NCBI RefSeq assembly: GCF_026683955.1 | Contig: NZ_CP113343.1 | Span: forward strand, 4,712,001 to 4,776,000 | Source of the DNA: Arthrobacter sp. MMS18-M83 | Lineage (GTDB): Bacteria; Actinomycetota; Actinomycetes; Actinomycetales; Micrococcaceae | DNA length: 64,000 nucleotides | Reading direction: 5' to 3' | Part shown: positions 40,653 through 52,477 of the stretch, in pieces | Position numbering within the stretch: position 1 is the first letter of the stretch | Layout of the letters: each line of letters starts with the position of its first letter | Translations under genes and position numbers: made by a program | Notes under the pieces: model-generated | What the model was told of the DNA's origin: nothing | The model's database searches: none | What the model saw: only the letters and a program-made list of their open reading frames with translations

Positions 40653-40960
40653 CCCCTGATGATATGCGCGGTGTGCGAATCCGGCTATACCCGAGATACC
40701 CGTTAGATCGATGACGGCTAGGCGGCCTGACCCGAATCCTTCCAAGTGGTTACCCGATTGGAGGGGACCGGAGCGGCCCTCAAACGAGTGGCTGGCACTC
40801 AAGCTAGAAGAGGTTCAGCGGCCGTATTCTCACAGAATGGGGGCCGTTGAGGTCGGCAAAGCATCGAAGGGATGCGTCTGGGAATGACTTGGCTGAAGTC
40901 GAGTTTCGCCACCGTCAACGCGAGGGCCTCGCCAATGCGGCGCATGATAAAAGGAGCATC
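40653..40960. other. Divergent intergenic region
   Basis: 308 bases between the secreted phosphoesterase and the binding lipoprotein. A coding frame runs in from the downstream gene but has no convincing start. AAAGGAG just before 40961 is the ribosome-binding site of the lipoprotein. I see no RNA gene, strong palindrome or clear promoter. Confidence 0.5.
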
Positions 40961-41866
40961 ATGATGGCGATCTTTGCACGCACGCGGTTGAGAGTGGCTG
41001 GGATCTGCGCCGCGTCGGCCCTGGCCCTCAGCGCTTGCGGCAGTACTGGACCCGCGACGAGCACAGCGCCCGCAAGCCGTGCACCCACGGCGATCACCGT
41101 CGCGAAAGATGTTGCCCTGACTGGCAGCCCGACATTTGACAAGATCAGATCCTCCGGAAAAGTCCGAATCGGCGTCAAGCAGGATCAGCCGGGCCTGGGC
41201 TTCAAAGACGCAACGACCGCTGAATACAGTGGTTTCGACATTCAGATCGCCACGTGGATCGCAGCATCGCTGGGTTACGACAAGGACAAGATCGAGTTCA
41301 CGCCGATTCTCTCGGGTACGCGTGAATCCGCTATCACCACCGGAGCCATTGACTACTATGTGGGTAGTTACCCGATCACAGACCACCGCAAGAAAACGAT
41401 CGACTTCGCCGGCCCCTACCTGGTCACGGGCCAGGGCCTGATGGTGAGGAAAGACAACGCATCCATAGGCAGCGAAAAGGACCTTGCGGGAAAGAACGTT
41501 TGCTCCGCCACCGGGGTGGACTCGATAAAGTACATCCAGGCCAACTTCCCAGCCGCCCAAACAACTGAGCTTGACACCTACGCCAAATGCGTCGAGTCGC
41601 TCAAGGCCGGGCAGGTGGACGCAGTTACTACCGATCAAGCAGTCCTGATGGGCTACACCGCCCAGGACCCGGACCATCTGAAGGTGGTCGGTCAGCCGTT
41701 CACTACCGAAAAGTACGGCGTGGGCATTCCGAAGGGCGACAAGGCCCTGCGGACATTCATCGGAAATATGCTTACTGATGGTGGCGCCATCTGGAAGAAG
41801 ATCTACAACGACACGCTCGGTAAGTCGGGGACAACAAGTGAGCAGCCCAAAGTCGACCAGTACTGA
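40961..41866 (+). CDS. Glutamate-type ABC transporter substrate-binding lipoprotein
   Basis: Periplasmic-binding-protein family 3 lipoprotein, similar to GluB-type glutamate binding proteins. The signal peptide ends in the lipobox LSAC (Cys26 if the first ATG is used), and the mature domain begins KIRSSGKVRIGVKQDQPGLGF, followed by a GFDIQIATWIAASLG segment. 301 residues. The ATG at 40961, five bases after AAAGGAG, is preferred; an ATG directly after it is equivalent. No permease or ATPase gene lies on either side, so it must use components encoded elsewhere or act as a sensor. A strong terminator follows. Confidence 0.9.
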   Translation: MMAIFARTRLRVAGICAASALALSACGSTGPATSTAPASRAPTAITVAKDVALTGSPTFDKIRSSGKVRIGVKQDQPGLGFKDATTAEYSGFDIQIATWIAASLGYDKDKIEFTPILSGTRESAITTGAIDYYVGSYPITDHRKKTIDFAGPYLVTGQGLMVRKDNASIGSEKDLAGKNVCSATGVDSIKYIQANFPAAQTTELDTYAKCVESLKAGQVDAVTTDQAVLMGYTAQDPDHLKVVGQPFTTEKYGVGIPKGDKALRTFIGNMLTDGGAIWKKIYNDTLGKSGTTSEQPKVDQY

Positions 41867-41905
41867 GGATCCGGAGCGCGGTGGATCTCCTTGGCCCGGC
41901 AACAC

Positions 41906-41937
41906 AAAACCCCGGCTGGAATCCCAGCCGGGGTTTT
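41906..41937. terminator. Strong bidirectional terminator
   Basis: Perfect 14-bp arms AAAACCCCGGCTGG and CCAGCCGGGGTTTT around the loop AATC, with T-tracts in both directions. It separates the plus-strand lipoprotein from the minus-strand nusB and marks the edge of the island. Confidence 0.95.
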
Positions 41938-41958
41938 GGCGATTACTACTGCCCCTGC

Positions 41959-42369
41959 CTAGGCGAGCAGGGAAGGCTTGAGCTTCTGCAGACGTCCGAG
42001 GAGACCGTTGATGAACGCAGGCGATTCATCGGTGGACATGACCTTGGCCAGCGCCACTGCCTCGCTGACCGCCACGCCGTCCGGCACGTCGTCGTTGTAG
42101 AGGAGTTCCCAGGCGCCGATACGCAGAATGATACGGTCAACCGCCGGCATGCGCTCAAGGGTCCAGCCCTGGGCGTAGGTCTGAAGGAATTCGTCGATGG
42201 TCGGCTGCATGGCAACCACGCCCTCCACGATGTCGGTCGTGTACGGGTTGACTACGAGGTCGGTCATTTCCCGGCGGGCCTTCAAGACCTCGAATGCGGA
42301 GGCGGAACGCTGCTCCGCCTCGAACAGTACTTCGAGGGCCCTGTTACGGGCCTTACCACGGGCACTCAC
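41959..42369 (-). CDS. nusB: Transcription antitermination factor NusB
   Basis: Small all-alpha RNA-binding protein that, with S10 (NusE), promotes antitermination at rRNA operons. The 136-residue protein has the N-terminal KARNRALEVLFEAEQR basic patch and the RIGAWELLYNDDVPDGVAVSEAVALAK core typical of NusB. The GTG start shares one base with the efp stop. It ends 22 bases from a bidirectional terminator and is the last gene of the aro-efp-nusB run. In relatives the next genes are pyrR and the pyr operon; here 15.5 kb intervenes. Confidence 0.95.
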   Translation of the reverse strand: MSARGKARNRALEVLFEAEQRSASAFEVLKARREMTDLVVNPYTTDIVEGVVAMQPTIDEFLQTYAQGWTLERMPAVDRIILRIGAWELLYNDDVPDGVAVSEAVALAKVMSTDESPAFINGLLGRLQKLKPSLLA

Positions 42370-42932
42370 TAGTCGCTGACCCGGCCCAGGTAGCTGCCGT
42401 CGCGGGTGTCGACCTTGACCTTGGTGTTGTTCTCAACGAAGAGGGGCACCTGGATCTCATAGCCGGTTTCAAGGGTGGCTGGCTTGGTTCCAGCGGAGGA
42501 GCGGTCGCCCTGGAGGCCCGGCTCGGTGTAGGTGATTTCGAGGACTACGCTCGGGGGAAGCTCGATGTAGAGCGGGGTGCCCTCGTGGATGGCGATGTTG
42601 ACCATCTGGTTTTCCAGCATGAAGTTGGTGGCGTCGCCTACCGTGGCACCGGAAACCGTGATCTGGTCGAAGTCCTGGGTGTCCATGAACACGAAGTCCG
42701 CGCCGTCCTGGTACAGGTACTGGTAGTCGCGGCGGTCAACGGTGGCGGTTTCGATCTTGAGGCCGGCGTTGAAGGTCTTGTCCACCACCTTGCCAGACAT
42801 GACGTTGCGCATCTTGGTGCGCACGAACGCGCCGCCCTTGCCCGGCTTGACGTGCTGGAACTCAATGATGTTCCAGAGCTGTCCCTCGAGCTTCAGCACG
42901 GTACCGTTCTTGATGTCATTTGTGGTTGCCAC
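42369..42932 (-). CDS. efp: Elongation factor P
   Basis: Ribosome-binding factor that relieves stalling at polyproline. 187 residues in three beta-barrel domains. Lys32 at the tip of the domain I loop ([13 protein letters not shown]) is the position modified in many bacteria; no modification enzyme is visible in this window, in keeping with the PGKGG loop form thought to work without one. The start is a GTG at 42932. It overlaps nusB by one base. 192 bases separate it from the upstream TPR gene. Confidence 0.97.
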   Translation of the reverse strand: MATTNDIKNGTVLKLEGQLWNIIEFQHVKPGKGGAFVRTKMRNVMSGKVVDKTFNAGLKIETATVDRRDYQYLYQDGADFVFMDTQDFDQITVSGATVGDATNFMLENQMVNIAIHEGTPLYIELPPSVVLEITYTEPGLQGDRSSAGTKPATLETGYEIQVPLFVENNTKVKVDTRDGSYLGRVSD

Positions 42933-43099
42933 TAGTATCCTCTGGTTTCTCTCACTGGTTCTAGCTACGCCTTCTGGCTTCCAGCCGACTATGCCAAGCA
43001 GGCATGCCTTGACGGCCGCCAGCGCGTATTTATCAAAAATCCAAAGACCATTCTACCGGCAAATTGCGCCGCGCCCGCCGCGCCCGCTGTTCAACAGGC

Positions 43100-43124
43100 G
43101 AACGGGCCCTGGAGGTCCCCCCGT

Positions 43125-43126
<2 letters not shown>
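43100..43126 (-). terminator. Hairpin at the end of the TPR gene
   Basis: GAACGGG and CCCGTTC form a perfect 7-bp stem around a 13-base loop, overlapping the stop codon of the TPR-like gene. No T-tract follows. It may partially separate the aro operon from efp-nusB. Confidence 0.35.
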
Positions 43127-45296
<2,170 letters not shown>

Positions 45297-45297
<1 letters not shown>

Positions 45298-46496
45298 TAG
45301 TGGCCGACCGAGTCCAGGTTTGCCGGAATGCTGTCCAGGTAACCCCGAAGGTTTCGTGCGGTTTCAGCGACGGAGTCACCGCCGAACTTCTCAGCAACAG
45401 CTTCGGCCAGAACTAGGGCGACCATGGCCTCGGCGACGACACCCGCGGCCGGAACGGCACAGACATCGGAGCGCTGGTGGTGGGCCTTGGCGGCTTCGCC
45501 GGTGCTCACGTCAATGGTCTTCAGTGCGCGGGGGACGGTAGCGATGGGCTTCATGGCGGCGCGGACCCGCAGGACTTCGCCGATGCTCATGCCGCCTTCA
45601 ATGCCACCTGCCCGGTTGGTCTTCCGCACGATGCGGCCGGCCTCGTCCTTGACGATTTCGTCATGCGCAGCGGATCCCCGGCGGGCAGCCGTGAGAAAGC
45701 CATCTCCGACTTCAACGCCCTTGATGGCCTGGATGCCCATCAGGGCCGCAGCCAGGCGGGAGTCGAGGCGACGGTCCCAATGCACGTAGCTGCCGAGCCC
45801 CGGTGGAAGGCCGTAGGCCAGCACCTCGACAACACCGCCGAGAGTCTCGCCTTCCTTGTGCGCTGCGTCGACCTCGGCCACCATGGCGTCCGAGGTCTCA
45901 CGGTCGAAGCAACGCAAGGGGTCGGCGTCGAGGGCCAGGACATCGGACGGCACAGGCAGCGGCCGACCCTCCGGAACAGTGACGCTCGCGATGGAAACCG
46001 TGTGGCTGACGAGTTCGATGCCGAGCTGCTTCAGGAATTGGGAAGCGACTGTGCCAAGGGCAACACGGGTGGCGGTTTCCCGGGCGCTGGCGCGCTCAAG
46101 AACAGGGCGCGCTTCGGGGAAACCGTACTTCTGCATGCCCGTGAAGTCTGCGTGGCCGGGACGGGGACGGGTCAGGGGTGCGTTGCGGGCCTGGTCGGCA
46201 AGAAGGGCGGGATCCACCGGGTCCGCAGACATGATCTGCTCCCATTTGGGCCATTCGGTATTGCCGATCTGGATGGCGACGGGTCCGCCCTGCGTGACGC
46301 CGTGCCTGACGCCGCCGAGGATGTTCACTTCGTCCTGCTCGAACTTCATCCGGGCTCCTCGACCATAGCCGAGGCGGCGGCGCGCCAAGGCGTCGCGGAT
46401 TTCCTCGCTGGTGAGTTCCACACCGGCGGGGACGCCTTCAACAATTCCGAGCAATGCCGGGCCATGGGATTCACCGGCAGTCAACCAACGCAACAT
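45297..46496 (-). CDS. aroC: Chorismate synthase
   Basis: FMN-dependent last step of the shikimate pathway, EPSP to chorismate. The N-terminal [15 protein letters not shown] signature fixes the ATG at 46496 (399 residues), even though the frame is open upstream. The [22 protein letters not shown] stretch and the C-terminal [17 protein letters not shown] signature (with D and R of the FMN site) are complete. It lies 26 bases after aroE. Confidence 0.97.
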
Positions 46497-46522
46497 ATAA
46501 CCAATCCTGCCATGTAAGGCCC

Positions 46523-47389
46523 CTAGTAGACCCGCCGGGGTAGCCCGACTGAGTCGCACATCACATCTATGACATCGGCGGTGACGTCAGCGCCGGAAAA
46601 CAAACGGATTTGCTCTACGGCTTGGTAGAGCAGCATTTCCAGCCCGGGTACCACCACGCCACCGCGTGAATGCCATACTTCGGCGATCCGGCTGGGCCAT
46701 GGATCGTAGGCTACATCCAGCAAGACACCCGAGACGCCGTCAGCAAGCTTGTCGGGGAGTCCGTCAAGCTGCGTGGCAATGCTGTCCGCCGCCCGCGGCG
46801 GAAGGGTGGAAATCACCAGATCGGCTCCAGCCAGGCCTTCAGCCGCCTCGGCCATCGGCAGGAGTTGAACGGCGAGTCCGACGGCGGCAGCGGCGGCTTT
46901 CGCTTCAGCTGCCCGTCCGGCGTCGCGCACGTAGACGTCAACGTGTTTTGAACCCAGCTCGTTGACCGCCGCGATGGCCGCCGCGGACGTTCCGCCACCG
47001 CCAAGAATCGCGGAATTCGGCCGCTCCTTGACCCCGGCATTCTTGACGGCGTCAACGATGCCGGCCACATCCGTGTTGTGGCCAATCCGCCGCACACCGT
47101 GCTCAGTGGCTTCAAACGCGACAGTGTTGATGACGCCCAGGCGGGCGCCGGCCCCACGGACCTCGTCGACTTCGTCCACCATGGCGGTCTTGAGGGGCAT
47201 GGTGACGGACAGGCCGCACCAATTGTCCCTGGCTTCAAGGGCCGCCATGAAGGCCGGCAACCGCTCAACGGTCACGTCGATGGCTGAGTAGTCGATGTCG
47301 AGCCCAAGCTTCGCGTAGGCCGCGCGGTGGAGTGCTGGTGACTTCGAGTGACTGATGGGGTGCCCCAGGACGGCAGCACGTCTACTCAC
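46523..47389 (-). CDS. aroE: Shikimate dehydrogenase family protein
   Basis: NADPH-dependent reduction of 3-dehydroshikimate. The shikimate-binding SHSKSPALH is near the N-terminus, and VTMPLKTAM supplies the catalytic Lys. The NTDVAGI and [10 protein letters not shown] segments form the nucleotide site. I place the start at the GTG at 47389, which overlaps the mltG stop as GTGA and gives [11 protein letters not shown] at the expected distance (288 residues). Earlier starts in the frame lie inside mltG. Confidence 0.93.
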   Translation of the reverse strand: MSRRAAVLGHPISHSKSPALHRAAYAKLGLDIDYSAIDVTVERLPAFMAALEARDNWCGLSVTMPLKTAMVDEVDEVRGAGARLGVINTVAFEATEHGVRRIGHNTDVAGIVDAVKNAGVKERPNSAILGGGGTSAAAIAAVNELGSKHVDVYVRDAGRAAEAKAAAAAVGLAVQLLPMAEAAEGLAGADLVISTLPPRAADSIATQLDGLPDKLADGVSGVLLDVAYDPWPSRIAEVWHSRGGVVVPGLEMLLYQAVEQIRLFSGADVTADVIDVMCDSVGLPRRVY

Positions 47390-49089
47390 ACGCACCGTCC
47401 CGCGTTGGCTGCACACCATGCGTTGTACTGCTCAACGTACTTGCTGTGTTCCGCCAACGTGCTGGAGAACTTCGTCTCCTTGGTATCCAGGTTGATGGTC
47501 ACCCAATAGAGGTAATTATTGGCTGTTGGCTTCGCAGCAGCGTCGATCGCCGTCTTGCCGGGCGAGCCGATCGGGCCAACCGGCAGGCCCACGTTGGCAT
47601 AGGTGTTGTACGGATTGCTCTTGTCAGCCTTCTGGGCGTCGGTCAAGTGGAAGGTCTTGGTACCGAGGCCGTAAGTGACAGTCGCGTCCGATTGGATGAG
47701 CCCATTCGTCTCCGTATTGCCAGGCTTGAGCCTGTTGTAGATGGCGCCCGCTACGTTGCCGTAGTCAGCCTGGCCACCTTCAGCCTGCACAATGCTGGCG
47801 ACAGTGACGGCCTGGTACTGCTTGGTCGGATCCGTGACGCCCTGCGCCTTGAGCTCATCGGTGGTCCCAGTGACAAGCTTCTGGAGAATGTCCTTCGCCG
47901 GCGTCCCAAGCGGGAACCGGTACTCCCCCGGCGCCAGGAAGCCTTCCAGGTTCTTTGCGGGGGCCGGGACGCCAAACTGGGCCGGCGAGTCACTGAGGGC
48001 CTTCAACTCGGACACAGGGATACCTGACCCCTTGGCGATCGCATCGAGCGACTCCCCGATTCGAAGCCCCGCACTGAGCGCGAAGTACATCACCTTGGAG
48101 GCGTCCTTGTTGAGGAGGACATTCACTGCATCGGAGTTCTTCATTTCGGTGCGGAACGTGAAATCGCCCGGTGAGAGTTCACCCCCGGCCGCCGTGAATG
48201 CGGCCAGGAACGTGTCCGCGTTGGCAATGACGTGCTGGTTCTGGAGGTTGGTGGCGACCAGTTTGGGTCCGGATCCCGGGGCAACCGTGACCGTGACGGA
48301 ACCTGTGCCCGGACCGGGGTAGTCACTGACCTTGTCCATGCCGAGCAACGGCTTCAGGAACTGGGCCCCGACCGCAACAGCGGCGACGAACACCGTGAGG
48401 GTCAGCAGAAGTGCAAGGACGCGACGACGGCGCCGGACTTTCTTCGACGGAACCTTTGCCACCGCAGCCGCAGCCGGGATGAGTTCATGTGCATCGTGCT
48501 CGTCATGGACTTCGTAGTCGAAGTGGGGATCGTGGTGCTCATAACCTTCGTCATGTGCATGCACTTCGTGGAACTCGTCGCCGTATGCGGCGTCGTAGAT
48601 CGGAACGGCGTCGTGGTTCCCGGCATCGTGGGGAAGCGCGGCGTCAGGGTGCGCAGTGTCTGGGTGCACAGTGTCAAGGTGCGCGGTGTCCTGGTGAGCG
48701 ATGTCAGGGAGCACGGCGTCTTGGTGGACGGCGTCGTGGAGCAGTGCGTCTTCAGGTGAAGCCTCGTGTTGTTGCACGTTTTCCTCCGGTTGGACCACAT
48801 CGGACTGCGGAGGAAAGTCCCCGGACGGCCCGGCTTCGCCGCGAATGCCGTCATTGTGGAGTTCCGGGGCGTGGGACGGCGTTTCAGGGGCCGCCGCGTA
48901 GTGCGGAACATACGCGGGCTGCGGCTTCGGTACGGCGACGGGTTCAAAGTGGACAGGCACAGGCGGTGGCAACACCTCCTGGTTCTGAGTCTCCAGGAAG
49001 CGTTCCCTGGCACGGATTTCACGACGAGTCAGCGGCCGGGTGCGGCCGTCTGATGCGTCGTTGGAGGGGTCGTTGTTGACCGGGCTCAC
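47386..49089 (-). CDS. mltG: Endolytic transglycosylase MltG with His/Asp-rich N-terminal tail
   Basis: Cuts nascent peptidoglycan strands at the membrane. One transmembrane helix (residues about 224-245) follows a basic RRRRR stretch. The extracytoplasmic YceG domain contains the catalytic-Glu segment VASIVQAEGGQADYGNVAGAIYNRL and TYGLGTK. The cytoplasmic N-terminal part is about 220 residues. Within it residues 108-201 hold 18 His and many Asp residues, partly as xxHxD pentapeptide repeats, which is unusual. 567 residues, longer than typical MltG because of this tail. The GTG overlaps the ruvX stop as GTGA, and aroE is coupled downstream. Confidence 0.92.
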   Translation of the reverse strand: MSPVNNDPSNDASDGRTRPLTRREIRARERFLETQNQEVLPPPVPVHFEPVAVPKPQPAYVPHYAAAPETPSHAPELHNDGIRGEAGPSGDFPPQSDVVQPEENVQQHEASPEDALLHDAVHQDAVLPDIAHQDTAHLDTVHPDTAHPDAALPHDAGNHDAVPIYDAAYGDEFHEVHAHDEGYEHHDPHFDYEVHDEHDAHELIPAAAAVAKVPSKKVRRRRRVLALLLTLTVFVAAVAVGAQFLKPLLGMDKVSDYPGPGTGSVTVTVAPGSGPKLVATNLQNQHVIANADTFLAAFTAAGGELSPGDFTFRTEMKNSDAVNVLLNKDASKVMYFALSAGLRIGESLDAIAKGSGIPVSELKALSDSPAQFGVPAPAKNLEGFLAPGEYRFPLGTPAKDILQKLVTGTTDELKAQGVTDPTKQYQAVTVASIVQAEGGQADYGNVAGAIYNRLKPGNTETNGLIQSDATVTYGLGTKTFHLTDAQKADKSNPYNTYANVGLPVGPIGSPGKTAIDAAAKPTANNYLYWVTINLDTKETKFSSTLAEHSKYVEQYNAWCAANAGRCV

Positions 49090-49676
49090 AATTGTCTTCC
49101 CCTCGTTGGAGAGTGTGGATCAATGCCGGAGGCCGGCAGCGGCGCATTGGCACCGTCAATGTGTTGGGGTGGCGCCGGCGCTTGCACGCGCCTACCCACA
49201 TCGGCACCTCTGGCTTTTTGCATGTCGATCGCGTGCTGCAGAATTCCGGCAGCGGCAACCTGATCCACTACTTTACGATGATCCTTGCTGCTCATGCCAG
49301 CTTCACGGAGATTGCGGTGGGCTGTCACGGTACTGAGCCGCTCGTCCACCATGTTGACCGGAACGTCGAGTCCACGGCGCTGCAAGTGGGCTGCCAGCAA
49401 CTCCGCGTATTCGTTGGCCATGATCGCGGACGCGTGTTCCTCACCCTTCATCGTGCGCGGCAGCCCGACGAAGATCTGGACAACACCGAGCTCCGCGACC
49501 TGCCGGACAATCACACCGATGTCGGAATTCTTCTTGGCGTCCCGGCTCACCGTCTTGAACGGCGTGGCCAGGATCCCGTCCGGATCGCAGATAGCAACTC
49601 CCACACGGACGGTGCCGACGTCTACCCCCAGCTTGATTCCCCGGGGGTAGTCGTCGTTGCTCGCATTGGCCTCCAA
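49086..49676 (-). CDS. ruvX: Putative Holliday junction resolvase / pre-16S rRNA nuclease RuvX (YqgF)
   Basis: RNase H-like nuclease of the YqgF family, implicated in 16S rRNA 5' maturation and junction resolution. The first catalytic Asp is in LGVDVGTVRVGVA, the Glu in VDERLSTVTAHR, and the last Asp in VDQVAAAGILQ. The core ends near residue 155; a Pro/Ala-rich, probably disordered tail of about 40 residues follows. It starts two bases after the alaS stop, a conserved order. Confidence 0.93.
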   Translation of the reverse strand: MEANASNDDYPRGIKLGVDVGTVRVGVAICDPDGILATPFKTVSRDAKKNSDIGVIVRQVAELGVVQIFVGLPRTMKGEEHASAIMANEYAELLAAHLQRRGLDVPVNMVDERLSTVTAHRNLREAGMSSKDHRKVVDQVAAAGILQHAIDMQKARGADVGRRVQAPAPPQHIDGANAPLPASGIDPHSPTRGRQL

Positions 49677-49678
49677 GA

Positions 49679-52357
49679 TCAGCGCTTGGCGATCGCGTCC
49701 ACAACGGCCGCAAGGGCCGGTGCGATCTTCGCAGCGTCGGTTCCGCCGCCTTGGGCGACATCGTCCTTGCCGCCGCCGCCGCCACCGAGGATTCCTGCCG
49801 CCACCCGGACCAGGGCGCCCGCCTTCACGCCCGCGTCACGGGCGGCCTCGTTGGTGGCCACGATGATGACGGGACGGTCGTTGCTGACACCTGCCACAGC
49901 CACGGTGGAAGCGTCGGAGCCGAGCCGGTTGCGCAGATCCATGGCGAGGCTGCGGAGGTCGTCCGCTCCCCCGACCTGGCCGGCGTCGTGCGCTACAACC
50001 CGGACGCCTGCGGCGTACTGTGCTGTGGCAACGAGATTGGCCGCGGCCGCGGTCAGCTGCTCCTTGCGGAGGCGGTCCAGTTCCTTCTCGGTCGACTTGA
50101 GTTTGGCCAAGGTGCTGGAGATCCGATCTGCCAGCTGGCCCGAAGGGACCTTGAGCATCTCTGTGAGCTCGGTGACCAAGGCACGCTCGGCCGCGAGGTG
50201 CCGGAAGGCGTCAAGGCCTACAAAGGCTTCCACGCGGCGGTTTCCCGAACCGACGGACTGTTCGCCGAGGAGCGAGAGGCTGCCGATGAGGGAGGTGTTG
50301 GCCACGTGGGTGCCACCGCAAAGCTCACGGGACCACGCGCCGTCGATCTCCACGACGCGGACTTCGCTTCCGTAGTTCTCGCCGAAAAGGGCCATGGCGC
50401 CGAGGGCCTTCGCCTCCGCGAGGCCCATGACCTTCGTGTCCACCTGGAAGTTGTTGCGGATGGCGATGTTCGAGACCTCTTCGATCTCGGACTTCGTGGC
50501 GGCGCTCAATCCTTCGCCCCAGGCGAAGTCGAAGCGCAGGTATCCGGCCTTGTTGAAAGAGCCACGCTGGGTGGCTTCCGGGCCGAGGATTTGATGCAGG
50601 GCAGCGTGGACGATGTGGGTGCCCGTGTGGGCCTGCTCAGCTGCATGGCGACGTTCGCGGTCGACGGCGGCGCGCACCAAGGCGTCCGAGGAGATCTCGC
50701 CTTCGCGGACGATCGCCTTGTGGACGCTGAGGCCCTTCACGGGGCGCTGGACGTCGAGGACCTCGACGACGAAGCCGTCGCCGGTGATGAGGCCCTTGTC
50801 GGCGGACTGGCCGCCGGCTTCGGCGTAGAACGGCGTCTCGTTGAGCACGAGTTCGATCTCGTCGCCCGTGGAAGCGTGGGCAACACGACGACCGGAGCTG
50901 ACGATGCCGCGGACACGGGCCTCCCCTTCCAGCTCGGTGTAGCCGGTGAAGACGGTCTCGCCCTCGGCCAGGAGCTCCTGGAAGGCCGAGACATCGGCGT
51001 GTCCACCCTTCTTGGCCTTGGCATCTGCCTGGGCACGCTGACGCTGCTCCAGCATGAGGCTGCGGAATTCGGCTTCGTCAACCTTCAAGCCGGCTTCCTC
51101 AGCCATTTCGAGGGTGAGATCGATCGGGAACCCGTAGGTGTCGTGCAGGGCGAAGGCATCTTCGCCGGACAGTGGCCTGCCGGCAGCCTTGGAGAGCACC
51201 ACGGCTTCTTCAAGGCGGGCGGTTCCGGAGGCGATGGTGCGCAGGAAGGCTTTTTCTTCGGCGTAGGCGATGCGGCTGATGCGGTCGAAGTCAGTCTCCA
51301 CCACCGGGTAGACCCCCTTCATGGCGTCGCGCGATGCCGGAAGCAATTGCGGGAGGCAAGCCTCTTCGACTCCGAGGAGGCGCATGGCGCGGACGGCCCG
51401 GCGGATGAGCCGACGCAAGACGTACCCGCGGCCTTCGTTGGACGGCGACACGCCATCGGAGATCAGCATGAGGGCCGAACGGATGTGGTCGGCAACAACG
51501 CGCATCCGGACATCGTCCGTGTGGTGGGGATCGTCAGCGGACTCGGCAGAGGTGTATTCCTTACCGGACAGCGCCGCGGCCCGGTCGATGACCGGACGGA
51601 CCTGGTCTGTCTCGTACATGTTCTCGACGCCTTGCAGGATCATCGCGAGGCGCTCCATGCCGAGGCCGGTGTCGATGTTCTTCTTGGGCAGCTCCCCAGC
51701 GATGTCGAAGTCCACCTTCGATCGGACGTTCTCGATCTGGTACTGCATGAACACGAGGTTCCAGATTTCGACATAGCGGTTTTCGTCCGCGATGGGACCG
51801 CCTTCGGCGCCGTAGGCCGGGCCGCGGTCGTAGTAGATTTCCGAGCACGGACCAGCGGGACCAGGCTGCCCGGTGGACCAGTAGTTGTCAGCCTTCCCCA
51901 TCCTCTGGATGCGTGAGGCAGGGATGCCGGTGTTCTTGAGCCAAAGATCCTGGGCTTCGTCGTCTTCCTCGTAGACGGTTACCCAGAGACGCTCAACGTC
52001 GAGCCCATAGCCGCCGTCGTCGACGCTCTTGGTGAGCAGTTCGAAGGCGAACTTGATGGCGTCTTCCTTGAAGTAGTCCCCGAAGGAGAAATTTCCGCAC
52101 ATCTGGAAGAACGTGCCGTGGCGGGCGGTCTTGCCCACTTCCTCGATGTCGCCGGTACGGATGCACTTCTGGACGCTCGTGGCGCGGTCGAAGGGCGGCT
52201 CCTCACGGGCGGTCAGGTAAGGAATGAAGGGAACCATGCCAGCCACAGTGAAGAGCAGGGAAGGGTCGCTGGATACGAGCGACGCCGAGGGGACGGCGGT
52301 ATGGCCCTTGCTGACAAAAAAGTCCACCCAGCGTTTGGTGATCTCCTGCGACTTCAT
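49679..52357 (-). CDS. alaS: Alanyl-tRNA synthetase
   Basis: Class II synthetase charging tRNA-Ala. The ATG at 52357 (MKSQEITKRWVDFF) gives 892 residues; the open frame before it lacks similarity. The aminoacylation core has GTFFQMCGNFSFGDYFK and GLGMERL (motif 3). The editing domain has HTGTHIVHAAL and the zinc-site CGGTH. A Gly-rich GGGGGKDD segment at the C-terminus belongs to the DHHA1 domain. It is followed directly by ruvX. Confidence 0.97.
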   Translation of the reverse strand: MKSQEITKRWVDFFVSKGHTAVPSASLVSSDPSLLFTVAGMVPFIPYLTAREEPPFDRATSVQKCIRTGDIEEVGKTARHGTFFQMCGNFSFGDYFKEDAIKFAFELLTKSVDDGGYGLDVERLWVTVYEEDDEAQDLWLKNTGIPASRIQRMGKADNYWSTGQPGPAGPCSEIYYDRGPAYGAEGGPIADENRYVEIWNLVFMQYQIENVRSKVDFDIAGELPKKNIDTGLGMERLAMILQGVENMYETDQVRPVIDRAAALSGKEYTSAESADDPHHTDDVRMRVVADHIRSALMLISDGVSPSNEGRGYVLRRLIRRAVRAMRLLGVEEACLPQLLPASRDAMKGVYPVVETDFDRISRIAYAEEKAFLRTIASGTARLEEAVVLSKAAGRPLSGEDAFALHDTYGFPIDLTLEMAEEAGLKVDEAEFRSLMLEQRQRAQADAKAKKGGHADVSAFQELLAEGETVFTGYTELEGEARVRGIVSSGRRVAHASTGDEIELVLNETPFYAEAGGQSADKGLITGDGFVVEVLDVQRPVKGLSVHKAIVREGEISSDALVRAAVDRERRHAAEQAHTGTHIVHAALHQILGPEATQRGSFNKAGYLRFDFAWGEGLSAATKSEIEEVSNIAIRNNFQVDTKVMGLAEAKALGAMALFGENYGSEVRVVEIDGAWSRELCGGTHVANTSLIGSLSLLGEQSVGSGNRRVEAFVGLDAFRHLAAERALVTELTEMLKVPSGQLADRISSTLAKLKSTEKELDRLRKEQLTAAAANLVATAQYAAGVRVVAHDAGQVGGADDLRSLAMDLRNRLGSDASTVAVAGVSNDRPVIIVATNEAARDAGVKAGALVRVAAGILGGGGGGKDDVAQGGGTDAAKIAPALAAVVDAIAKR

Positions 52358-52477
52358 TAGCTGATTACTTACCCTTCTCAATTCACTGCACATGAGTTTG
52401 TGCGCAGCCCTGGCAGTTGCCATTGCCGCAGCTTCTAATTCTGCCTTGTTGACGGCCGCTTGGGCGAACCGCGGTGG

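Noticed and set aside
40799..41905. Minus-strand open frame of 368 codons opposite the binding lipoprotein
   Set aside because: The plus strand has a lipobox, ribosome-binding site and terminator; the minus-strand frame has none.
26584..41937. Mobile element or prophage origin of the island
   Set aside because: No integrase, transposase, tRNA boundary or direct-repeat attachment sites were seen.
49751..51916. Plus-strand open frame of 721 codons
   Set aside because: Mirror of alaS with no family similarity.
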